Origin: Mrakia gelida
Lineage: Eukaryota > Basidiomycota > Tremellomycetes > Cystofilobasidiales > Mrakiaceae
DNA length: 64,000 nt
Direction of reading: 5' to 3'
Assembly (NCBI GenBank): GCA_024345305.1
Contig: BRON01000020.1
Coordinates: 186,001 to 250,000 of the forward strand
The translations under genes were made by a program, and so were the position numbers. Positions 45,813 to 56,115 of the stretch are shown one piece after another. The notes under the pieces were generated by a model. That model searched no databases and was not told where the DNA came from. It saw only the letters and a list, made by a program, of their open reading frames with translations. Each line of letters begins with the position of its first letter. Within the stretch, counting starts at the first letter, position 1.

Positions 45813-46405
45813 GCTTTGGAGACATGATATGTAGCTTATACTCAACCAAGGTCGTTCGGTATCAAGAGCTCGGAGTAGCTATGCATCGCGACGCGTCTCG
45901 GACTACAACAGGAGTTGCTTCCTCAGGCTCGTGACATTCGAGCCCAAGAGGGCCGGCAGTTGCTTCGTATAACTGAAAGCTGCTCGGAGATATCAGCTCA
46001 GAAACGAAGAGAGCATTGGCGAGGCTGTGGACGGTCAAGGACATGGCGAAGAAGGCGAGAGGGGGGGAGGGAGGACACGGAGGGAGCGAAGGCAGGTTGA
46101 GAAGATTTCCTTTGAGGAGACCGATGAAGTTTCTTCTTTTTTGATGCTGGAAAGATCGAAGAGTTCTGAAGAGGAGGGATTGCCGAGAGCTTGATTTAGT
46201 CGATCCTGGTTGTTGGGAGGGAAGGGAAAGGAAGGGTCCTCGAGCTCACCAAAAGTCGAAAGGGACCTCTCCTTCCTTTTGCTTCCTCCCCTACCACATC
46301 GCCCTCCTCCTTGCCCGTTCTTGTTTCTCTCCTCCATCTCGCCCTATAGAGCGGGCCCTCATCTGTCAAAACCTCGACGAACCCACTCTCCCGACGCTCA
46401 GCAGC
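45813..46405. other. Intergenic, with a doubtful minus-strand small frame
   Basis: About 590 bp between two plus-strand genes. On the minus strand two overlapping frames (46035-46337 and 45862-46044, the latter MSLTVHSLANALFVSELI...) have fair composition, with a possible splice between them. They match no family I know and are not called as a gene. The rest is untranslated sequence. Confidence 0.4.
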
Positions 46406-48741
46406 ATGGCTCCTCCCACCCCAACCAAACTCGCCCTTCCCTCCATCCAGCAACTCGTAGCTCACTATCTCCTCGCCTCAGGTGTACGTTCTGCTGTATC
46501 TCGCCTCTCGACTTCGTGGTTGCCTTTAAGCTCGACTGACTTCATTCTATGTCTTGCTCGGATCAGTACGATGCCTCTCTAGCAGCCTTCCTGAAGGACA
46601 CCTCCATCTCCCCCTCGGATTTCGCAGACTCCCCTCGTCCATCAGTCGATCTGAGGGAGGTCGTCGAAGAGTACAACGTCGAGAAGCTCAGGAGTGCGAT
46701 GCTTCTCCTCAAGGTCGACCAGGGAGGAGGAGAGGAGGAAGCCATCTTGAAGAGGGAGGTCAAGGAAGAGGATCTGCCAAAGAAGGTGAGCTCTGTCGAA
46801 CGAACGAAGGGAAGGGTGAAGGTGAGCTCGAACGAGCGCTGAAGCTTCTGCTGTAACGTTTATAGGTCGTCCGAACTCTTGGGGATGTTCATCTGGCCAA
46901 CATCTTGACCGTGGGAGCTCACGATGTACCGATTAGGTGAGTTTGTGGAAGGAAAGGCAGAGCTCGTGAACGGAGCTGACCGATCTCCTTCGTTCTGTTT
47001 CGCAGAACCTTCGATACCTCGACAGCATCGTTCGTCCATCATCTTCTAGTCTCGAGATACGGCCTCAGAGCAGCTGATATGGCTCTTGCGTATCCAGATA
47101 CACCTCTCGACTTCAGCCCTCACTTCTCACGACCTCTGCTGACAAGAGCTTGAAAATCACCGACCTTCGAACGGGAGAGGTTCGTCGTTGCTCCTCGCTC
47201 GTCCCTCGAAATCTCCTGCTGACTCTACTCTTCTTAACTTCTAGGCAGAAGCCATCTTCAACCACCACAAAGCTGCCATCCTCGCAGTCGCTATCCATCC
47301 CACTCAGCCTCGTCTCGTTGTGACGGGTTCGATGGACGGGACGTGAGTCCGCCAGTGCTCTTTTTCTTTCTCCTCGTCGACTTCGTGCTAACTCCAGATA
47401 ACACACTTTTGTTTTTCAGTGCCAAGCTTCTCGATCTCGTCACTCGAGAAGTCCTCCAGACGTTCTCGCATCAGAAATTCGTGCGTTCGTCGACCTCTCG
47501 CCCTCCCCTTCGTCTCACCGCCGCCTGACCCTCTCTTCTTCGCTTGCCATCAGGTCGTCAACGCCGTCTTCTCCTCCACTGGAAAATGGCTGGCAACAGC
47601 CTCCTACGACCGAACCATCAAACTCTACTCTCTCATTCCAACGCCTCCTCGCGTCGCCTCTTACCTCGACGACCCAGACGAGCTCGACGAGGACCCTCTA
47701 GGGAAGGACGTTGAGGAAAGGTGGGAGCTCAGGAAGGTCATCGAGACTAAGAGTAATCCTGAAGGTCTGCTCTTCGGTCCCTCAGACGGAGAGGGAGGCT
47801 GGCTGGCTTTCACGACCAGGTTCGTTTTGACGACGCGTCTCGACTCACTCTCTCTTCGCCTCCGGAACTGAACGCGGCTTCTCGCTACATTTCTTTTCCA
47901 GAGAGGATCATCACCTCAAGTACGTCATGCTCCCGTCGACACCGCAACCTCTCGGAGAAGGAGACGACGTGGTCGAGGAGCCCTTCGAGATCAAGCGCTT
48001 CAACCTCAACCCAAACGGAGATGACCATCTTTCATTCTCGGTTCTGTGAGTGTCCGAATATTCTTCTCACTTCTTGGGTTTCATACCCTCTTCAACGGGA
48101 TTCGAGGCTCGAGCTTGACCAGGCCCTTTGATCCCTTCGCTGACTCCTCGACGCGTCCTCTTCTTTTCGTCAGGTCTCTCGCTCTCCACCCAGGAGGCAA
48201 GCACATCGCTCTTCTTACTGGAAACCACGCTTCAGGGAACCTCTCTCGGATCTTCCTGTACTCGTTCTTGGACGGCGAGAGGAAGCTGACCCTCTGGACT
48301 GGAGCTTGTGAGTCGACGCGATCCTCCTCGTTGATTTTCCTTCGCAAAAGAACGCTGACCCCTCATCTACTTCTCTTCTCCCCAGCCTGCGACGAGTTTT
48401 CGTCTCCTCGAATGGCCTGGTTCCCTGATGGCTCAGCTGTAGCAGTGACCTCGGACGACGGAGCAGTTCGCGTCGTTGACCTTCAAGGACGGTTCGTTCG
48501 CGTCTCTCCTTCTTCTTTCTCTTCGAGTGCGCCGAGCTGACGTCGACTCGATCTCCTCTTCTCCAGGGTCCGCTCTACCATCGCCGCTCACGGAGTTCAC
48601 CCTCTCACTGGAGTTCGGAACGAGATGATCAGGGCCGTGTGCGTCGTCGTTTCCAAAGAGGACGGGGAGGAGGAGGGAAGTGAAGGGAAGATCCAGGTGA
48701 TCAGTTGCGGGTTTGATCAGACTGTGAGGGTGATGGAATGA
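46406..48741 (+). CDS. LisH-WD40 repeat protein
   Basis: The N-terminus has a LisH dimerisation motif: LPSIQQLVAHYLLASG spliced to YDASLAAFLKDTSISP. WD40 repeats follow: VVRTLGDVHLANILTVGAHD, then RTFDTSTAS, a 69-nt intron to LQPSLLTTSADKSLKITDLR, ILAVAIHPTQPRLVVTGSMD, FVVNAVFSSTGKWLATASYD, LSLALHPGGKHIALLTGNH, RMAWFPDGSAVAVTSDDGAV, and the final VISCGFDQTVRVME before the stop at 48739-48741. The 69-nt intron (GTTCGTCC...TATCCAG) is the only reading that preserves both the frame and the repeat consensus. Such proteins act as scaffolds; the partner here is unknown. About ten introns. Confidence 0.8.
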
Positions 48742-49049
48742 TCTCTGAACTCGTTCTCGTTCGTCTCTGTGAAAATCTTGAGGAGCCAAGAAGGAGAGAC
48801 GCGAGGCTGACGAGTCGTCGACGTCCTGCCGGTTTCGGTGAGCTCACTTTCGATTCCTTCTCCTTCCTTCCCTTCAACAGCCAGCTTCTCCCTTTTCCCT
48901 CTTCTTCTCTTTCTCCCTCAGCCATCAAAAGGAGAGCATGCTCTCGACGACATCTTCTCTCATCTAAAAATCCATCTCGATCTCAGCAAATCTACTCCCA
49001 TCGTCTTTCATCGTCGTTTCAGCCCTCCCTCCCACCTCTATCTCTCGCC
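48742..49049. other. Intergenic
   Basis: About 308 bp with the 3' end of the LisH-WD40 gene and the HEM14 leader. The HEM14 frame stays open upstream of the chosen ATG, back to 48738, but that part has no domain features and is probably untranslated. Confidence 0.45.
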
Positions 49050-50925
49050 ATGGTCCCTTCCCTCCCTCCCTCTGTTACGATCCTCGGTGCAGGACTCACC
49101 TCTTTAACTCTCGCCCATCGCCTTACTACTCTCTCTCCGTTAACCAAAGTCAGGATCGTTGAAGCGAACGATCGGGTTGGAGGCTGGATGAAGACCAAGA
49201 AGATGAAGCAGGAAGGAGGGGATCATCTCGACGTCGCTGTCGAAGAAGGGCCCAGGAGTGTTCGACCCAAGGGAGGAGTAGGAGCAGCGAAGCTACTAGG
49301 ATTGGTGAGCATGTATCCTCTCTTTGTTACTCTCGGTCTACAAGGGCGAAACAACAGGAGGGTGGTAGGGGAAGAGAACGGAAGTCGACGAAGAGGGAGG
49401 AAGGAATCGACCGAGCTCACCGACTCTTCTTCTCTTCTCGTTCTTCTGGACCTCAAATCGCTGACTCCCTCCCTTCTCTCTCTATACCTTATCCTTCCTC
49501 AGGTCCAAGATCTCAACCTAACTTCCTCCCTCTGTACGATCCCTCTCACCCACCCTTCCGCGTCCAATCGATTCCTCCTCTACCCTTCCACAACGCTCCT
49601 CAAACTCCCCTCCTCCCTCCTCTCCCTCTTCTACCCACCCACCCTCATCACCTTACCCTTGATCACCTCCATCCTCAAAGAACCCTTCGTACCTCGTCTC
49701 CCTCCAACAACCTTCGATGAATCCGTGGATTCCTTCGTTCGGCGTCGATTCGGCCCCTTCGTTGCGGACACCCTGCTCTCAGCGATGGTTCATGGGATTT
49801 ACGCGGCGGATTCGAGGAATTTGAGCGTGAGGAGTGCGTTCCCTTTCCTTTGGGAGGCGGAGAAGAGGAGAGGGAGCGTGGTGGCTGCGTTGGTGAGGGG
49901 GCTGGGGAAGGAGAAGGACGAGGAGAGGCAGAGGAGGGAGATTGAGGAGCAGGCTTGGGCGGATTTGAGAGAGTACGGAGAGAGGATGAGGAAGGGAGTG
50001 AGTGTTTGGGGACTGAAGGGTGGGTTGGGAACTTTGACCGAGAGGTTGAAGGTTGTGCTGAAGGAGGAGAGGGGTGTAGAGTTCCTGATGGGAGAGAGGG
50101 TCGAGTCGATGAAGCTGAAGGGAGATGAAGGAGTCGAGGTGCGTCGCGTCTCTTGTTTCTTTTCCGTTCTTTCCGTCTTGTCGGTCATCGCTGAACCATA
50201 CAACGCGTCTCCTCTACCAGATCACCACCTCTAAATCAACGTTCACCACTCCCCTCGTCATCTCCACCATCTCCTCCAACGCTCTTGACACCTACCTTCC
50301 CGCGAACCACTCCCTCCCTTTCCTCTCCGCCAACCCATCAGCAACCGTCTCCCTCGTCACCCTCGTCTTCCCCAACGTCGCTTCGTCCTCTACCCAGCCT
50401 CCCTACTACCCTCCCGGTTTCGGCTACCTCATTCCTCGCGCCAACACTCACAACCCAAAAGGAATCCTCGGAGTAGTCTTCGATTCGTCAGCGATGGGAT
50501 CCGTCGACTCGCCAGCCATCAGCGACAAGATCGTCAAGTTCACAGTCATGATCGGAGGTCCTCACTACAACCCTCCTTCCCCTCTTCGACCTCCTCAGGA
50601 TCCGGAAACGCTCGTTCCCATCGCGCTGGAGCATCTCAGAGCGACGCTGCCTAATCTGCCGAAGGATCTCGAGCCGATGTTGACCTTTGCTGGAACACAT
50701 GCCGAGTGTATCCCCACGTACTTGCCCGGACACGGGGAGAGGATGAGGGAGCTGGGAGAGAGGCTGGGAGAGGGAGAGTGGAAGGGGAAGTTGGTCGTTG
50801 CGGGAGCGAGTTACGGAGGTGTGAGCATCAACGATTGTGTGGATTCGGGGATGTCGCTGGCCGATAGGTTGGTGAAGGGCGGGAGGATTATCACTGGGTT
50901 GGAAAAATTTGCGTCATGGGAGTGA
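49050..50925 (+). CDS. HEM14: Protoporphyrinogen oxidase
   Basis: Flavoenzyme oxidising protoporphyrinogen IX to protoporphyrin IX, the penultimate step of heme synthesis; in fungi it sits on the inner mitochondrial membrane facing the intermembrane space. The start MVPSLPPSVTILGAGLTS leads directly into the FAD-binding strand-turn (ILGAGLTSLTLAHRL) and VRIVEANDRVGGWMKT. The substrate-domain motifs follow: DESVDSFVRRRFGPFVADTL, SAMVHGIYAADSRNLSVRSA, VWGLKGGLGTLTERLK, STISSNALDTYLP, and the C-terminal FAD motif LVVAGASYGGVSINDCVDSG. The last codons read LEKFASWE and then TGA at 50923-50925. Two internal introns. The stop overlaps a perfect GTGAGT donor at 50922; splicing of 50922-51005 would continue this protein in frame into the i-AAA gene (see that entry). 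Confidence 0.93.
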
Positions 50926-51005
50926 GTCGCGTCCTCCTTCTTCATGTTCGTGCCCGATCCTCAGTCGCGTCGAAATCTGACTCTCGCCTGCTCTTTTCGA
51001 CCCAG
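50922..51005 (+). other. 84-nt intron-like segment spanning the HEM14 stop
   Basis: Begins GTGAGTCGCG, has the branch-point-like ATCTGACT at about 50985, and ends TTTCGACCCAG at 51005. This is the same grammar as the true introns in this window. The length is a multiple of three and the HEM14 stop TGA is inside it. Removing it joins TGG GA and A CCT, giving ASWE followed by PHHPRAPK. It also contains the ATG at 50944 that would start a separate i-AAA protein. Confidence 0.6.
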
Positions 51006-54000
51006 ACCTCATCATCCTCGAGCCCCGAAAGTGTCGACACCATCAGCACCTCCTCGTCTCACTCGATCCTACTCCCGGTTCTCATCGAACACATCTCAAT
51101 CGCGTATCTCCCTTCGATCTCCCTCCACCCCTCGACACGTCCTTCGATCCTCGTCTCTCCTCCGACACTCCAGCACCACCTCTCCCTCACGTCAAACGGC
51201 GAAAACTCTCCCTCCCTGGAACACTCCCACCGCCGATATGCACCCGAGAGAAGTCCCTTGGATCTTCAGTTTCGTCTGGAAAGGACTCAAAGTCTACGCT
51301 CGTTCGTTCTTCCTCCCCTCCTCTCCTTCCCCTTCCCAGCTCGACGACTGACTCGGTCTCTCTCCTCTTTGTAGTCCTCTTCTTCATCTGGGCTGGATTC
51401 GTCGTCTGGGGAAACAAGGAGTACATCATCTCGGAGTTCGCTCGAGCGAGCAAGGACACGGCTCCTCACGAGTATCGAGCTCCGGCTGGGACGAAGGAGG
51501 TCAAGTTGGAGGATGTTAAGGGTGTTGAGGAGGCCAAGGAGGTACGTCAACCTAGTTTTCATCTCTGCACTACTATGTAATCTCGTGTTGACCTCTCGTT
51601 TTCTCGTTTTCCCAGGAGCTGCGAGAGTTCGTCGAGTTTCGTGAGTCGTGTCGCGTTGCTTCCTGTCCTCCTCGTTCGGCTGCTGACCCGTGCTCCGCTC
51701 GATCCTTTCGCCTGCAGTCAAGGACCCCATGAGATTCGCCAACCTCGGTGGTCGACCCAACAAGGGAATCCTCCTCGCTGGACCTCCTGGAACTGGAAAA
51801 ACGATGCTCGCTCGAGCCGTCGCCAACGAGGCTGGAGTTCCCTTTTTCTACGCTAGTGGCTCGGAGTTCGAAGACAAGTGAGTCACACAGCTCATTAAAC
51901 TTTCTACCTCGTCGTTTCAAGTCGATCGCTCTTTTCATCGACCGTCACGTTTCGTTCTCGTCTCTTCGTCGCTGACTGAACGTTTACGATTTCCTCTCGA
52001 ACAGATACGTCGGAGTCGGAGCCCAGAAGGTCAAGAAGCTTTTCGCTACCGCCAAAGCTCACTCTCCTTCGATCATCTTCATCGACGAACTGGATACGAT
52101 CGGAGGGAGTAGAGAACAGAGCATGGTGAGTCGAGTTCGCCTTCGTCCCCTCGCGTCTTGTTCGACGCTTGCTGACCACATCCTCTTCGTGATATTCAGG
52201 AGGGAGATATCCAAGCTGGAGGAAGTCGTGGAAAGCAGACTCTTAACATGCTCCTCACCGAGATGGACGGTTTCGCTTCGTCGGACGACGTCGTCGTGAT
52301 GGCGTGAGTTTTGGATCCTTGTTCCTTCGAGACCCGTTTTTTTGAGCTGACGTGCTTCTTTCCTTCGACGCATCTAGTGCCACCAACTTTCCCGAGTCTC
52401 TCGACGCCGCTCTCACTCGTCCTGGACGGTTCGATCGACACATCGACGTCCCTCTTCCAGGTCTGTTCTCCTCACTCTTTCTTCGCTTCGTCCCGCATCT
52501 TCTCGTCATCCGTGCTTGTTCTGACCCCCCTTCTTTCGATTCGTCCTCGCAATGAACTCCAGACGTCCAAGGTCGTCTCGCCATCCTCAACGAGTACATG
52601 AAAGGAGTCAAAGCCGCCGACGGACTTGACCTCTCGCTCATCGCTCGAGGAACACCTGGAATGTCTGGAGCCGACCTCGAGAACATTGTCAACCAAGCTG
52701 CCGTCCGAGCGAGCAAGGAGGGAGACTGGGCTGTGAGGCTGAGGCATCTCGATTGGTCGAAGGATCGGTGAGTCGGTCGTTCTTTCGTCGCGTCCGTTTC
52801 GAGAACGCTTGTGCCTGACCGCGCTCTCAATCTCTCCTCTTCGTCGACTTCTCGGCACTCAGATCTCTGATGGGAGTTGAGAGGAAGTCTCGTCTCGTCT
52901 CTGAGGAGAGCTTGAACACCTCGGCGTACATCGAGGGAGGACACGCTCTCGTCGCTCTTTTGACTCCTCACTCCGTGCCTCTTCACAAGGTGTACGTCTT
53001 CCCCTTGCTTTCCAGAGGCCCGATGCAGGAGCTGACACACTTCTCTTCCTTCTTTACAGTTCCATCCTTCCTCGAGGAACCAAGCTCTCGGTTGTTCGTC
53101 TCGTCTCGCCCTTCCCTCGTGGTCTTCGTTTCGCAAGGGCTAACTTCGAGTTTACCTTTCTTCTTCTCCTCCAGACCTCGCAAGTTGCCGGTATGGACCA
53201 AGACTCAATTTCGAAGGTGGAATACCTTGCTCGACGTTCGTTCCTCGCCTTTCTTCACGCGTCACGTCGAAGCTGGATCGCTGACCGCTTGACGTTTTCT
53301 ATTCGCAGTCGACGTCGCCGTTGCTGGACGAGTCGCCGAGCAGCTCGTCTACGGTGCTGATCACGTCTCAGATCGAACATATCAAGACCTCAGTCGTGCG
53401 ACGCGAGCTGCTGATGCTATGGTTCGAGTGAGTCGATCGTCGTTCTTTCCTTCCTTCCTCGATTTCTCGAACTTGATCTTTTCCTCATCTCGTCTCGCAG
53501 AAACTCGGATACTCCGATCTCGTCGGATTGGTCAACCTCGACGACAGCTCGATGCCCTGGCTGAGTAAGACGAAGAAGAGTCAGATCGAATCCGAGACGA
53601 AGAGGTTTGTCGCGTCGACTCTTTTTCTCTCTTCATCTCTCCTCTTCCCCTCGCTGACTCGTCCCTGTGTCTCTTCTCTTTCCTCAGACTCGTAACAGAA
53701 GCTTCCGACCGAGCTCGAGCTGTTCTCGAGGCCAACCGAACCTCCCTCGACAACGTGAGTCTCAACGTCCTTCCTCGTCCGTTCGACCTTTGACGCGTCT
53801 CACCGAAGCTGACTTGAACTTCTTTCTCCTCTTTCACAGCTCGCCAAGGCTCTTCGTGAACACGAGACTCTCTCCGCCGCGCAAGTCAAGCAGGTCATCG
53901 CCGGGGAGAAGGTCGTGAAGGTCGTTCCTGAAGCTCCTCCTCCTCGTCCACCAACTCCTCCACCTGCGTCGGAGGTCGTCGAGGCTTCCCCTCCTGCAGG

Positions 54001-54055
54001 AGCAACGTTGGAACAGGTCGTCATCAAGGGGGATAAGAGTGTGCCAGTGATTTGA
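50944..54055 (+). CDS. i-AAA (Yme1/FtsH-type) protein with degenerate protease site; possible fusion partner of HEM14
   Basis: AAA ATPase of the Yme1 branch, anchored in the inner mitochondrial membrane and facing the intermembrane space. The N-terminus (about 51006-51240) is rich in Arg/Ser/Thr/Pro and nearly free of acidic residues, like a presequence. Then [16 protein letters not shown], a splice, [16 protein letters not shown] (membrane segment), [15 protein letters not shown], Walker [11 protein letters not shown], pore loop [10 protein letters not shown], Walker [13 protein letters not shown], second region TRPGRFDRH. The metalloprotease part starts MGVERKS but reads [12 protein letters not shown] where the family has HExxH: the first zinc His is Ile (52930-52944). 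The catalytic Glu, second His and the distal Asp (YQDLSRAT) remain. Protease activity is therefore unlikely, with ATP-driven unfolding probably kept. The start is uncertain: ATG 50944, or no start of its own if spliced to HEM14. Stop at 54053-54055. Confidence 0.82.
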
Positions 54056-54151
54056 TCGATGATTCAACCGACGAACAGGACGTGATCTCTCGAAAGTCGA
54101 AGCGCTCTCGGTTTTCCGTTTGGAGTCTGAAGCCTGAAGGTCTGAAGAACG

Positions 54152-55450
54152 TCAGATAGAGTCTAGCAAAGCGTACTCTTCCTCTACTCCATCCACGAAC
54201 GCTCTCATCTGAGACGAAGAAGAGGAAGGGGGAACGAAGGTCAGCGAGCGAGCGACGCGTGGTGGAATGTGGACGCGAGACAAGGACGAACCAAAGCTTG
54301 CCTCTTCTCAGCGAGTTGCCGACCGAGAGGAGTCTGGTAAGCGAAACAAGTTGGCTCAGTGACGACCGAGGAGAACTCAAGAAAGGGCACGAAAAGATGG
54401 AAAAGAATCGAACCTTCATCGCGTCCCCTTTTATCTTGAAGAGCTTGTCCTCGAAGTGCTGGATAGCAGTCTCGCTCTGACCCTCTGCCCCAACAGGGAT
54501 ATACAGAGCTCTGTTCACGCTAGCAGAGTAAGCGCAACACCTCATGATCCCTAGGCAACGGAGGAACCGAAAGAGGAATCGATCAGCTCGACTCGTCCGA
54601 CGGTCCTCCTCCCTCCCTCTCGTTTCGTAGCGATTTGAACTCACCCATCCCACCGATAGCATCCAGCCTATCTCCATCCTGAACACACCCAAGCTCCCAA
54701 CAGTTCTCCCTCCACCCATCTTCCCACTCTCCCTTCGCTCGAAGCTTGTTCTCCTTCGACCAACTCACGTTGTCGACGATGCGACAGATCAGCGCTGAAG
54801 AGGCTGAGAGGGAGAAGCCGAAGACGGAGAGGCTGAGGGGAGTTGAAAAGAAGGGTTCTAGGAGGGAAGAGGTTGAGACGGGGCCGGTTGCGTATTTGGC
54901 GTCTGTGGGAGGGAAGGAGGTGGGAGGGAAGGAGCGAGTGGTGAGCTCGAATCGAATCGAACTTCATGAGAGAAGCGATTGAAGAAGGGACGACGGACCA
55001 GTAAGATCGTGGAACAGAGCAGCTAGTTCAAGCACGAGCATATCGCAGGCCTGTTCTTTAGAGAGTGATTTGCCAAGAGCGAGAGCTGTTCGTCGAACTC
55101 GATCCACTGGGAGGAGCCAAAGGAAAGAAGAAGTAAGGGAGGAACGAGGTGAGCTCGCGAGCTTTGCTTCTCACTCTTTACCTTCCCGAACACGCCCTCC
55201 TCGTCCCTACACGAGCTCGTGTAAGAGTACTCACCATGATACCAATCATGAGAAGGGTCGTAGCTAGCCATGTGGGTCTTGACGAGCTCCTCAGCGGCGA
55301 GGATGAGTTGAGCTCGAGCTTCGATCTTGACGAACGAACGAACGGACGGCGAATGGCAGCGGGAGGAGACGATGCAGTCTGTCAGTTGAATTCGAAGGCA
55401 GAGATAGAGGTGAGAGGTTAAGGACTCACATCTGAGGCAGAGAGGGACAT
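54152..55450 (-). CDS. HD-domain metal-dependent phosphohydrolase
   Basis: Start at 55450 (MSLSASD). Exons give KIEARAQLILAAEELVKTHM, SYDPSHDWYH (first His), spliced to VDRVRRTALALAKSLSKEQA, LAALFHDLTDAKYATG (the HD pair), ICRIVDNVSWSKENK, LGCVQDGDRLDAIGGMGIM (distal Asp), HFEDKLFKIKGDAMK, TPLGRQLAEKRQAL and MRAFVDGVEEEYALLDSI, stop at 54152-54154. The H...HD...D ligand set is complete, so metal-dependent hydrolysis of a phosphate ester, probably nucleotide-like, is expected; the substrate is unknown. The YedJ-type bacterial proteins have a similar layout. An in-frame extension upstream to 55783 exists but has leader-like composition and was not used. Six introns. Confidence 0.85.
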
Positions 55451-56115
55451 CTTGAGGTCTTTTGGGGGTGTGATGGGTGGTGGCAAAAGAACGACAAGGG
55501 CTGAAAGGAGGGAAGGAGTTTCGGGACTGTCCGCCGAAAGGAAAAGTGAAACAAGTCGCGTCCTCGAGCTCTGGATAATCCTTTGTATCCGCGAGCTCTT
55601 CTTGGTAAAGGTCCTCTCCTCCGGGATACACTCTGGACCTAACCGAGTTGACGAGGAGGAACGAAAGAAAGCAGCGCGTCGCATCTCCTTTCTCTCGCGA
55701 CGTCTCCTCCCATTTTCTTGATGTCTCTGGCTCGCTGAGGAGGCCAGAACCACGCAGAAGATGGTGGTACGTACCCGAAACATAGTCAGTTCTCCAAAGG
55801 CCTCAAATCAGTCCCACACGAAGCGAAGAGCTGGGCTGAGCTCGTCCCTTTCTCACGATGTTTCGATTTCGACGCGACGAGCCTGCAGCTCTCGTTACTC
55901 CGAGTACTTCCTGCCCTCTGTGATATTCCACTCGGATCCCACGAGCAGCGATGAAACCTTCTCCTATTTTCTGCCTCGCGAAACTCGCTCGGCATGACGC
56001 ATCGGTCCTGCGTGACAGTCTCTTCTGTCCACGCTGACCTCTCAGAACTTCCGACCTTCCTCTGACCACCACCATCGAAAACACTCTAACCGCCAGCACC
56101 GTCGTATCACTCTCA
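55451..56115. other. Divergent intergenic region
   Basis: About 665 bp between the HD-domain gene (minus) and the second YbjQ gene (plus). It holds both leaders. Open frames here (for example minus 55803-56099) show no protein character. Confidence 0.45.

Noticed and set aside
45862..46337. Possible small spliced minus-strand gene between DYS1 and the LisH-WD40 gene
   Set aside because: Composition is fair but no family match, no firm splice pair, and it would lie in the untranslated regions of its neighbours.
55418..55783. In-frame N-terminal extension of the HD-domain protein
   Set aside because: The added residues are basic, low in structure, and run through a probable leader; the family starts close to MSLSASD.
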